From the NCBI GenBank assembly GCA_001774245.1, contig MEZF01000100.1, forward strand, positions 10,073-20,766: a DNA stretch of 10,694 nt, written 5' to 3'. Both the position numbers and the translations under genes were made by a program. Numbering within the stretch: position 1 is the first letter of the stretch; each line of letters starts with the position of its first letter. The notes below the pieces were generated by a model that searched no databases, was not told the origin of the DNA, and worked only from the letters and a program-made list of their open reading frames with translations. Source of the DNA: Candidatus Bathyarchaeota archaeon RBG_13_52_12. GTDB lineage: Archaea; Thermoproteota; Bathyarchaeia; TCS64. Below, in pieces: positions 1 through 5,792 of this stretch.

Positions 1-562
1 TCTCGTCGAGCCAGCCACATGAGCCTCCCTCCACCATGCCGTCGCCGATTATCATACCGACGATGGGGCACCCTATCTCCGTCAGGGTCTGATAGGTTGG
101 TACCTCTTCCCCCTTCCTGATCCAGTCATACATTCGCAGCATGACTTGGCCGTAGACGGCTGGGTGGCAGACGTCGTCGGTGTATATGCTCTTGACGTGG
201 TATGGGGGATCGTATGGGTCGGGCTTCTTCACGATGACTCGCACTCCCTCCTCCTTGTATGCTTTAACGAGGTTCTCGTGGTGCTCCAGGAGCTCGGCTA
301 GGTCGGGTTTGAAGGTCATTCTCCATGCTTCGAGGCTGCTCTCGTGTGGCGGCCAAGGGGTCTTCTGGCCTACTGATAGGAACTCCTTTCCGGGTTTGTG
401 GACTAGGGCGGTCCGAAGTTTACCGATCGTTGTGTTAGCCTTCCACTTGCTGCCCCAGTACTTCGGCATCTCCTCCCCGAAGTCGCTGTGTATCTGGGGG
501 TGGAGGGAGTGGTATATGTTGGTGAGTTCCTGGATGTTCTCTTTGCTGTTCTTCTGTGACAT
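1..562 (-). CDS. Arginine deiminase/amidinotransferase-superfamily protein, partial (N-terminal 187 residues)
   Basis: This is the N-terminal part of a guanidine-group-modifying enzyme family (arginine deiminase, dimethylargininase, amidinotransferase). The frame is open from an ATG at 562 to the left edge, so the C-terminal half is missing. Visible family signs are LRTALVHKPG (residues 49-58), which matches the first strand of the repeating fold; YTDDVCHPAVYGQV (127-140), at the place of the family TRD motif; and GDGMVEGGLMWL (173-184), at the place of the EGGD motif. The substrate-binding Asp (D130) and Glu (E178) appear kept. The Arg of TRD is Asp and the Asp of EGGD is Leu, so the substrate may not be arginine. 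The catalytic His and Cys would lie outside the window. No Shine-Dalgarno sequence precedes the ATG; a weak TATA-like GTTTTAG lies about 26 bases upstream. The superfamily call is firm and the substrate is unknown. Confidence 0.8.
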   Translation of the reverse strand, partial: MSQKNSKENIQELTNIYHSLHPQIHSDFGEEMPKYWGSKWKANTTIGKLRTALVHKPGKEFLSVGQKTPWPPHESSLEAWRMTFKPDLAELLEHHENLVKAYKEEGVRVIVKKPDPYDPPYHVKSIYTDDVCHPAVYGQVMLRMYDWIRKGEEVPTYQTLTEIGCPIVGMIIGDGMVEGGSCGWLDE

Positions 563-584
563 GGGTGAGTATCTGTCATGGGGG

Positions 585-591
585 CTAAAAC
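585..591 (-). promoter_or_regulatory. Weak TATA-like element for the amidinotransferase-family gene
   Basis: The minus strand reads GTTTTAG, centred about 26 bases before the ATG at 562, the spacing expected for a leaderless archaeal transcript. The match to the archaeal TATA consensus is poor, so the support comes mainly from position. Confidence 0.25.
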
Positions 592-661
592 GTCTTGCGA
601 GATAAGTGGGAGAGTGAGTTCAGGTTATAGTTTGATAAGTTAATGGGGAGCTTCATATCAC

Positions 662-1315
662 ATGCGATTTTGTCCAGAGTGCGGGACGCCAGTCGATGTT
701 AGTCACAAGTTCTGTCCAAACTGTGGAATGAAGCTAGAGAATGTACAGCCGCGGGGTGTGGTTGTACCAGATACCTCTGCACCTCAGACTATTCAGCCTC
801 AGCCGACGGCGCAACCTGTTCAGCATCCAGCTCAGACTTACCAGTCCCCGGCATCGTATAATGAGCAGATTAAGACCATCGTACCTAACCTCATGGTCTA
901 TAAGGGATGGGGTCGGTATGACACGTTCAACCTTGTGGTCACAGAAAGGAGAAGCATATTCTCCAAACTGACTAATGAGATGATGAGTAACACGATAAAG
1001 GCCCGCAGGGCAAAGGCGGAGGGGGGAGGGTAAGGGCTTCTTCGGGAAGTGGAAGGCGCAGATGCAGAACTTTGGCTCGTACACGGATTACTATGAGGGG
1101 ATGACGCCGGACCAGAATTGATGGATTCCAAGGAAAACTACGCCATAGATAACTCGTCGATACGTGGCTTGAACGTCCGCGATGAGACGGGGGAGGAGGA
1201 CATGATGAGCTGGTAAGGCTTGGAGATAATGACGACGGGGAAGAAGATCACTTTCAGGACTCAGTACGACCCCACGGAGGCTTTCAACCTAGCCTATGGC
1301 CTCCAGAAAAGGTAA
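662..1315 (+). pseudogene. Zinc-ribbon protein gene, broken by two frameshifts and an in-frame stop
   Basis: The gene begins with a CxxC-CxxC zinc ribbon (MRFCPECG, HKFCPNCGMKLE; Cys 4, 7, 18, 21), then a Gln/Pro-rich linker and a conserved region beginning near PNLMVYKGWGRYDTFNLVV. Frame 1 ends at a TAA at 1031, just after a run of six G. With one G fewer, the protein continues in the next frame as GFFGKWKAQMQNFGSYTDYY. That frame stops at 1119. Adding one base near 1116-1120 resumes the original frame as MDSKENYAIDNSSIRGLNV. A TAA at 1214-1216 interrupts it, then reading resumes through TTGKKITFRTQYDPTEAF to a TAA at 1313. The three pieces together look like one familiar archaeal zinc-ribbon protein of roughly 215 residues. 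Its function is unknown; the lone ribbon suggests protein or nucleic-acid binding. Three lesions favour a true pseudogene over a single sequencing error. TTTGATAAG at 631-639 lies about 27 bases upstream of the ATG and may be a remnant TATA box. Confidence 0.75.
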
Positions 1316-1352
1316 TGTACTCTCTTTGCGCGTGTGAATCATCTTCTCGATA

Positions 1353-1368
1353 AACATGCGTTCATGTT
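1353..1368. terminator. Possible hairpin between convergent genes
   Basis: AACATG and CATGTT form a perfect 6-bp stem around a CGTT loop, in the 62-base gap between the ends of the broken zinc-ribbon gene and the convergent amidohydrolase gene. Position suits a two-way transcription end, but there is no following T tract, and archaeal terminators usually rely on T tracts rather than hairpins. Confidence 0.2.
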
Positions 1369-1377
1369 CTCTCTGAC

Positions 1378-2577
1378 TCAGTTGTATTTCTCGTAGTAGG
1401 GGTCTATCCAGTAGTGGCCTTGGAATAGAGATCTGCCCCCCTCTACCAAGAGTTTTCCTTTAGAGTATACCTTTTCAGGTTTAAGTTTCTCGGGGTCAGC
1501 GATGATGATGTCAGCGTCGTAGCCTGCCTTTATGCAGCCTTTTTTGTCATCGACTCCGAGCACACGAGCGGGGTTTGTAGTCACCATCTTCAGTGCTTCT
1601 TCGAGTGGCGCTACTTGGTTCTGGACTATGTCCTTGATCTCCCTTCTCGTGAAGTCGACTAGAGCGATGTATAGCCCGATCTGTTTCCCAGACCCGTCCC
1701 TGATCATCATGGGGCAATTTGCGTCGCTGCTGACTGTGATGCGATCTATAGGACAGCCCGCGTCGAGCATTCTCTTGACAGCGTATTCAACTTTGACGCC
1801 GGTCATGGTCCCTTCCTCCTTCCGCATCTGTGAGGTAAGGTCGACGACTCCGCCCTTCTTGACGTACTCGATCCCCTGTGCCACGACGTCTGGCAAGAGG
1901 CGGTTCACATGGGTGGGGATTATTCTACTTGGATCGAGTCCCGTGTTCTCGATGAGTTCGAAGAGCATATCCATCCTTGCGGGTCTCCTTCCAACGTGGA
2001 CGTGAGTCACCGCGGCCTTCTTCACGGTTTCCGCTCCGATGTTGACCTCGCTCACGAGTTCCGCTAGTTCACTCCAATTATGGTGGCTCGTCGTCGCATC
2101 CGAGATGGCGGTCTTAAGACCTTTTACCTTATTGATGAGTATGATGTCTCCTCTCACGCTGCCTGTGATAGTGGGGGGAGGGATGTGGAAGCAACCTGTG
2201 TAGATGTAGGTTGTGATGCCCATCAGCTCTAGTTCGATAGCTTTCCAGTAGAGCTGCTCGAGGCTGCGAGCCCCCATCTCACCACCTAGAGTTCCCACAG
2301 CGGTCGTGACACCGCTCTCCACGATGTCCCGCCAAGAAACATCGTATGTATGCCCAATGGGACCCTGGCCATCATCAGCACCTGTGAAGTGGATATGCGT
2401 ATCTATTAGACCAGGGTAGATGATCTTACCTGTGGCATCTATGACTTTACAGTCGTATGGCCCAGGGGGGCTAAGGTTTGCTCCGACTGCAACAATTCGG
2501 TCATTAGCAATTAGTATATCTGATTTGCCGAGTTTCGCTGGCGCGTAGATCTCTCCTCCGACGATGAGTTTGAACAT
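1378..2577 (-). CDS. IadA-like amidohydrolase (isoaspartyl dipeptidase family, M38)
   Basis: This 399-residue binuclear metal amidohydrolase closely resembles beta-aspartyl dipeptidases, which remove isoaspartyl residues from peptides. The layout is standard: a small N-terminal beta domain (about 1-55), a TIM barrel, and a C-terminal return to the beta domain (about 345-385). The metal ligands are visible: HIH at 61-63, the probable carboxylated Lys155 in GLKTAISD, His194 in THVHVG, His223 in PTHVNR, and Asp285 in SSDANC. The family hallmark ITGSVRGDIILI (137-148) is present. Compared with what I recall of E. coli IadA, Arg233 is kept (R226), but Tyr137 is Phe130, Arg169 is Thr162, and Glu77 falls on a rearranged ADDGQG loop. 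Substrate specificity may therefore differ. The ATG at 2577 has no Shine-Dalgarno sequence but has a TATA box 27 bases upstream. The gene lies downstream of, and in the same direction as, the 154-residue ORF, with a 103-base gap. Subfamily membership is firm; the isoaspartyl activity is uncertain. Confidence 0.9.
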   Translation of the reverse strand: MFKLIVGGEIYAPAKLGKSDILIANDRIVAVGANLSPPGPYDCKVIDATGKIIYPGLIDTHIHFTGADDGQGPIGHTYDVSWRDIVESGVTTAVGTLGGEMGARSLEQLYWKAIELELMGITTYIYTGCFHIPPPTITGSVRGDIILINKVKGLKTAISDATTSHHNWSELAELVSEVNIGAETVKKAAVTHVHVGRRPARMDMLFELIENTGLDPSRIIPTHVNRLLPDVVAQGIEYVKKGGVVDLTSQMRKEEGTMTGVKVEYAVKRMLDAGCPIDRITVSSDANCPMMIRDGSGKQIGLYIALVDFTRREIKDIVQNQVAPLEEALKMVTTNPARVLGVDDKKGCIKAGYDADIIIADPEKLKPEKVYSKGKLLVEGGRSLFQGHYWIDPYYEKYN

Positions 2578-2597
2578 GCTTTAATCTTATCAGTTGG

Positions 2598-2610
2598 GGG
2601 ATATAATCCC
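2598..2610 (-). promoter_or_regulatory. TATA box inside a 13-bp inverted repeat, promoter of the IadA-like gene
   Basis: The plus strand reads GGGATATAATCCC, a perfect inverted repeat with 5-bp arms (GGGAT/ATCCC) around ATA. On the minus strand it contains TTATAT, centred 27 bases upstream of the ATG at 2577, as expected for a leaderless archaeal gene. The symmetry could also serve as an operator for a dimeric regulator competing with TBP; that is inference. Confidence 0.5.
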
Positions 2611-2680
2611 TGTTTCATAGATGGATGGGAGTGGTAATCAGATCAACTAGCCTAGTGGTGTATTGCATTGCCACTCTGTG

Positions 2681-3145
2681 CTAGGTTATGCGGTGATCGT
2701 AGTCACTGTCAGGGGTCTTGATCGGGGTAACTGACAGTATGCCGTCGGTTATGCTATAGACTCTTAGGCCAGCGTACGATATGCGATTATCTTCGAGCAA
2801 TCTTTGAGCCTTCTTCTCGCTCCCAGGCGGGACGTAGAGGAAAAACTTCTTCTCACGCTCACCCATCCCTGTCCGCTCGGATAGCAGTCTCCACCTGCTC
2901 ACCGATGAGGAGTCGACCTCTATGGCCAGAGCGATGTCTGCTAACTCCTGCACCCTACCGTCTGGCTTCGTGATTACGATGCTTGGGTAGACGACGGCGT
3001 ATTCCGTGTCCAGACCCCTCCTTTTAACCTCATCGTTAACGATGGTTGCGTAGCCTTCTCCCCAGTCCTCCTGGTCCGCGAAGGGAAACCTCGTCGCAGC
3101 AATTATTCTAATAATACGATTTCTGAGGGTATCCTCATTAACCAT
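2681..3145 (-). CDS. Hypothetical 154-residue soluble protein, possibly PD-(D/E)XK-like fold
   Basis: I do not recognise this protein as a named family. It is soluble, with no membrane segment or signal peptide. The N-terminus (about 1-20) looks helical, followed by alternating strands and helices: VVYPSIVITK (51-60), ELADIALAIEVD (67-78), a helix containing WRLLSE (85-90), then KKFFLYVPPGS (99-109), a helix AQRLLEDN (113-120) and AGLRVYSI (125-132). The order of strand with Asp70, then Glu76-Val-Asp78, then strand and helix recalls the restriction-endonuclease-like core (PD-ExK). However, the usual Lys is Asp here, so it may be catalytically inactive or the resemblance may be accidental. The ATG at 3145 has no Shine-Dalgarno sequence and no convincing TATA box at the leaderless distance; TTCAATAAG lies about 40 bases upstream. 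The coding frame is credible because of its consistent amphipathic pattern and ordinary codon use. Function is unknown. Confidence 0.75.
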   Translation of the reverse strand: MVNEDTLRNRIIRIIAATRFPFADQEDWGEGYATIVNDEVKRRGLDTEYAVVYPSIVITKPDGRVQELADIALAIEVDSSSVSRWRLLSERTGMGEREKKFFLYVPPGSEKKAQRLLEDNRISYAGLRVYSITDGILSVTPIKTPDSDYDHRIT

Positions 3146-3210
3146 GAATCAAACAGCTCTGTGAGGAGGAGTGGGGTCTAGCTTATTGAAGTTTCACGCG
3201 GGCGAGACGA

Positions 3211-3486
3211 TTAGTCGGGCATCTTGGGAAACTGGATCTTCTTTGTATCTGCCCCGCAGGTTGGGCATGATATTTTATCGATTGGGTAGAGGGTTTGACA
3301 GTAAGGGCACTCGATTCTGACCATTTCATTGAAGTGTTTATCGACGACGTCGATCTGTTTCTTCTTTATCTCTGAAATGTTCCTATCCTTAGCCATGCCT
3401 CTCGTGAAATGGAGAACGACGACTACTATTAATGCGAATATTCCGAAGAAGACACCGATTATTTGGAGAGCTATTTCACCGGACAC
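3211..3486 (-). CDS. Small membrane-anchored zinc-ribbon protein
   Basis: This 91-residue protein has one hydrophobic helix (about 5-27, ALQIIGVFFGIFALIVVVVL), followed by a basic stretch (RGMAKDRNISEIKKK), a short probable helix, and a zinc ribbon with CPYC (60-63) and CPTC (74-77). The positively charged residues after the helix put the ribbon in the cytoplasm by the positive-inside rule. The start is GTG at 3486. An ATG two bases upstream (3488) is out of frame, and an in-frame stop lies three codons upstream, so no longer in-frame version exists. Proteins of this shape are common in archaea and usually uncharacterised; the ribbon may bind a partner protein or nucleic acid at the membrane. 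It is divergent from the PHP gene across a 193-base intergenic region and upstream of the 154-residue gene in the same direction, with a 65-base gap. Real coding is likely; function is unknown. Confidence 0.8.
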   Translation of the reverse strand: MSGEIALQIIGVFFGIFALIVVVVLHFTRGMAKDRNISEIKKKQIDVVDKHFNEMVRIECPYCQTLYPIDKISCPTCGADTKKIQFPKMPD

Positions 3487-3618
3487 ATCTCTTCACACAC
3501 ATTTTACTTTGGTGAGCTTGCCCCTAAGAGGCATTGATATTCAATCGTTTTTAGTAAAATAATGATTGTGAATCGATGATATAGATCAATCCTTACCATG
3601 ATCTCATACTTGCTCAAG

Positions 3619-3626
3619 TTTAAAAG
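3619..3626 (+). promoter_or_regulatory. TATA-like element upstream of the PHP gene
   Basis: TTTAAAAG is the best TATA match in the divergent intergenic region, but it lies about 58 bases before the ATG at 3680 and would give a leader of roughly 30 bases. A weaker alternative, CTATACC near 3652-3658, sits about 25 bases upstream and would give a leaderless transcript. The sequence alone does not decide between them. Confidence 0.3.
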
Positions 3627-3679
3627 GAGGAGACTTGGTTGCTCAGAAACCCTATACCGTCGCCCGCTAATAAGAGTCC

Positions 3680-4600
3680 ATGAAGTTCGAATACTCGAAT
3701 CCATTCACTGCGCCAGGGATATGGTTGAAGGGAAACCTTCACACTCATACAACGAAATCTGATGGTGTAAGAACCCCTCAGGAGGTGGTAGATCATTACA
3801 GCCTAAACGGTTATGATTTTCTCAGCATAACCGACCATGGAACCCGTGTTGACCCAAGGCCGCTGGATAACAGGGGAATGGTCCTTATCCCAGGACAGGA
3901 GATAAGCATCGGTAACAGCCTTGCGGGAACAACCTACCATATCGTAGCCGCTAACATCCAAGAAACCATTAAAATACACGACTTCGACCATACCCAGGAT
4001 CCTCAACGAGCCATAGATCTGACAGCCGAGCAGGGGGGCTTCGCCATATTGGCCCACCCCTACTGGTCTGGTCTACACACCCAAGACCTTCTTCGACTCA
4101 TTGGCTACCTCGGCGTAGAAATCTACAACACCAGCTGCGACGTCTATAGGGGCACCGGCTACTCGAACTCACACATAGACGCTCTACTCGCTTGTGGGAG
4201 TCGCCCCCTGATATTCGCGACGGACGACCATCATGGTGAACCCGAACCCATGAAGCCCAGCGACGCTTGTGTGGCTTGGATCATGGTAAAGGCCAGAGAT
4301 AAGAGGCTCAAATCAATAGTTGAGGCTATCAAGATGGGCTTATTCTACTCTAGCACCGGTCCAACACTAAAAAACATCGAGTTCAAATCCGAGGGAATCC
4401 ACGTTGAGACCAGCCCCGTTCGGCACATCACATTCATATCGACACCAAGCCTAGGTTCAAGATTTGCCGCCAATGACACCCTCGTGACTGAGTACACCTA
4501 CCCTGGTCGTCGAGGGGAGACATATGTCAGGATCGAGGCCGCTGATGGAGATGGGAGAGTTGCCTGGACAAACGCTATGCATGTAGTGGGAACAAGCTGA
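3680..4600 (+). CDS. PHP-domain metal-dependent hydrolase (CehA/McbA-like)
   Basis: This 306-residue protein carries the full set of PHP (polymerase and histidinol phosphatase) motifs. They are LHTHTTKSDG with His21, His23 and Asp28; ITDHG (50-54) with Asp52 and His53; PGQEIS with Glu74; LAHPYW with His126; EIYN (147-150); and ATDDHHGE (180-187) with the final Asp/His pair. These normally hold a two- or three-metal centre that hydrolyses phosphoester bonds. The short form, with an all-beta C-terminal part (about 230-306), resembles the group annotated as CehA/McbA-family metallohydrolases; the natural substrate is not predictable. No signal peptide is seen, so it should be cytoplasmic. The ATG at 3680 begins just before the conserved core. 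The coding strand is unusually C-rich compared with its plus-strand neighbours. The 121-base gap before the next gene, which holds a new promoter, argues against an operon. The family call is strong. Confidence 0.88.
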   Translation: MKFEYSNPFTAPGIWLKGNLHTHTTKSDGVRTPQEVVDHYSLNGYDFLSITDHGTRVDPRPLDNRGMVLIPGQEISIGNSLAGTTYHIVAANIQETIKIHDFDHTQDPQRAIDLTAEQGGFAILAHPYWSGLHTQDLLRLIGYLGVEIYNTSCDVYRGTGYSNSHIDALLACGSRPLIFATDDHHGEPEPMKPSDACVAWIMVKARDKRLKSIVEAIKMGLFYSSTGPTLKNIEFKSEGIHVETSPVRHITFISTPSLGSRFAANDTLVTEYTYPGRRGETYVRIEAADGDGRVAWTNAMHVVGTS

Positions 4601-4685
4601 AACTTGCGAAGGCCATCAGCATATTAGGATTTTTACACTGATTTGACCGATTTTATGTGTGTAATCCGTTGCTGATTCGAATCCT

Positions 4686-4694
4686 CTAAATATC
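4686..4694 (+). promoter_or_regulatory. TATA box of the OB-HD exoribonuclease-like gene
   Basis: CTAAATATC is centred about 32 bases before the TTG start at 4722, placing the expected transcript start within a few bases of the codon. It supports the TTG start and a near-leaderless message. Confidence 0.5.
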
Positions 4695-4721
4695 AGTGAT
4701 TTTTATTTGACATGAACTTTA

Positions 4722-5687
4722 TTGAAGTGCTCAGAGGTCAAAGCCCTTGTTAATGGGGCTCGAGTTGAAGTCTTTCTACAGTGTAAATCCAAGTCCTATC
4801 GCGTAGCTGCGTCTGGCAGAGGAGAGATATTTGCAGGTGAACTGGGCGATAATTCAGGGAACATCAAATTCATCGCGTTCAGCAGCACCACCATAAACTG
4901 CAAGGAGCTCGACGACTCGATCGCTGTAGGCGACGTCGTGTACCTGTACGGTTTGAAGAACACGCATGAAGGTTCCCCCCAAATCGTCGTCTCCAGTAGG
5001 GATGGGAGCGTGATGCGCGTGGGTAAACCCGGGGAATACGATCTATCAAATTTTGTGCCGCAGTCGAATCAGGACATTGATAAGATGTGGGGGTACGTGA
5101 CTAGCCTACTTGAAACGGTTCAGGATCCATTCGTTAAGGCCCTGGTTGCATCATTTAGAGACGACGTGGACTTCGTGAAAAAATTCAAGTCGTTTTACGG
5201 TGCGAGGATGTGGCATCACTCCTGTGCTGGCGGGCTGCTAGAGCATACATGGGAGGTTCTTCAGTTCTGTGAATTGGCTTGTAAAATTCACCCCTCCATA
5301 AATCGAGATCTGGTCTACGCGGGCGCTTTTCTGCACGACATTGGGGTTTTGAGGGACAACGTGGAGCCCCTGGGCATGTATGAGAGCAAGGAGGGGTTCA
5401 TGATGGGGCACACATACCTCTCCGCTGAGATGGTTTCGAGTAGAATCTCAGCTATCTCGGGGTTCCCAGAGATTACCAGGGCTAAACTGATGAACATCAT
5501 AATTAGCCATCATGATAGGAAGGAGCAGGACGTAGTCGAGTTCACTAGGACGCCTGAGGCGGCGGTAGTCGCCTGCGCCGATGTCTTCGGTTTTAGGGTG
5601 TCGCAGTACATCAGGGCGAAGAAGGATTCACCGGGTGGAACCTGGAAGACCCAGAGGAGCCCCGTTGGCTGGGTGTTCACCGAATAA
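4722..5687 (+). CDS. OB-fold plus HD-domain protein, YhaM-like 3'-5' exoribonuclease
   Basis: This 321-residue protein has the layout of bacterial YhaM: an N-terminal OB-fold nucleic-acid-binding domain (about 12-100) and a C-terminal HD metal-dependent phosphohydrolase domain (about 135-310). The HD motifs are HHSCAGGLLEHT (165-176), FLHDIG (203-208) with the His205-Asp206 pair, MGHTYLSAEM (229-238), ISHHD (261-265) and ACADVFG (284-290) with Asp287. The ending TQRSPVGWVFTE also resembles the C-terminus of that family. The likely role is 3'-5' trimming or decay of RNA, or single-stranded DNA, in the cytoplasm. TTG at 4722 is the only reasonable start: an in-frame TGA at 4713 blocks extension, the ATG at 4712 is out of frame, and a TATA box sits about 32 bases upstream. 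A standalone YhaM-like enzyme is notable in an archaeon, where the exosome does much RNA decay. The family call is strong; activity is inferred. Confidence 0.85.
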   Translation: MKCSEVKALVNGARVEVFLQCKSKSYRVAASGRGEIFAGELGDNSGNIKFIAFSSTTINCKELDDSIAVGDVVYLYGLKNTHEGSPQIVVSSRDGSVMRVGKPGEYDLSNFVPQSNQDIDKMWGYVTSLLETVQDPFVKALVASFRDDVDFVKKFKSFYGARMWHHSCAGGLLEHTWEVLQFCELACKIHPSINRDLVYAGAFLHDIGVLRDNVEPLGMYESKEGFMMGHTYLSAEMVSSRISAISGFPEITRAKLMNIIISHHDRKEQDVVEFTRTPEAAVVACADVFGFRVSQYIRAKKDSPGGTWKTQRSPVGWVFTE

Positions 5688-5761
5688 AGTGGTTGTGGAA
5701 CTCTTTCTACCGCCCTTCATGTGCGTGTACTATATGCTTGGGACCAGCGTCCTAAAGGAGG

Positions 5762-5770
5762 TTTATAAAT
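5762..5770 (+). promoter_or_regulatory. TATA box of the histidine-phosphatase-family gene
   Basis: TTTATAAAT is a near-consensus archaeal TATA box centred 27 bases before the ATG at 5793, so the transcript should be leaderless. A purine-rich AAAGGAGG lies directly upstream, where the BRE belongs; it looks like a Shine-Dalgarno sequence but is too far from the ATG to act as one. Confidence 0.7.
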
Positions 5771-5792
5771 TGAGGCTGGGCTATTCAGAGTT

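Noticed and set aside
180..605. 141-codon plus-strand open frame
   Set aside because: It is antisense to the amidinotransferase-family coding region, whose motifs are clear, and its translation has no recognisable pattern.
734..1131. Minus-strand open frames opposite the zinc-ribbon gene
   Set aside because: They are low-complexity, Ser/Pro-rich shadows of the plus-strand sequence, which encodes recognisable protein in pieces.
3540..3680. Possible small RNA or box C/D RNA in the A/T-rich divergent gap
   Set aside because: TGATGA-like words occur, but there is no paired C and D box or convincing stem, and no tRNA-like cloverleaf.
3504..3704. 66-codon minus-strand open frame in the divergent intergenic region
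   Set aside because: It spans both promoter regions, overlaps the PHP start, and has no domain, start signal or coding bias.
4712..4714. ATG as start of the exoribonuclease-like gene
   Set aside because: It is out of frame with the OB-HD protein, whose frame has a TGA at 4713.
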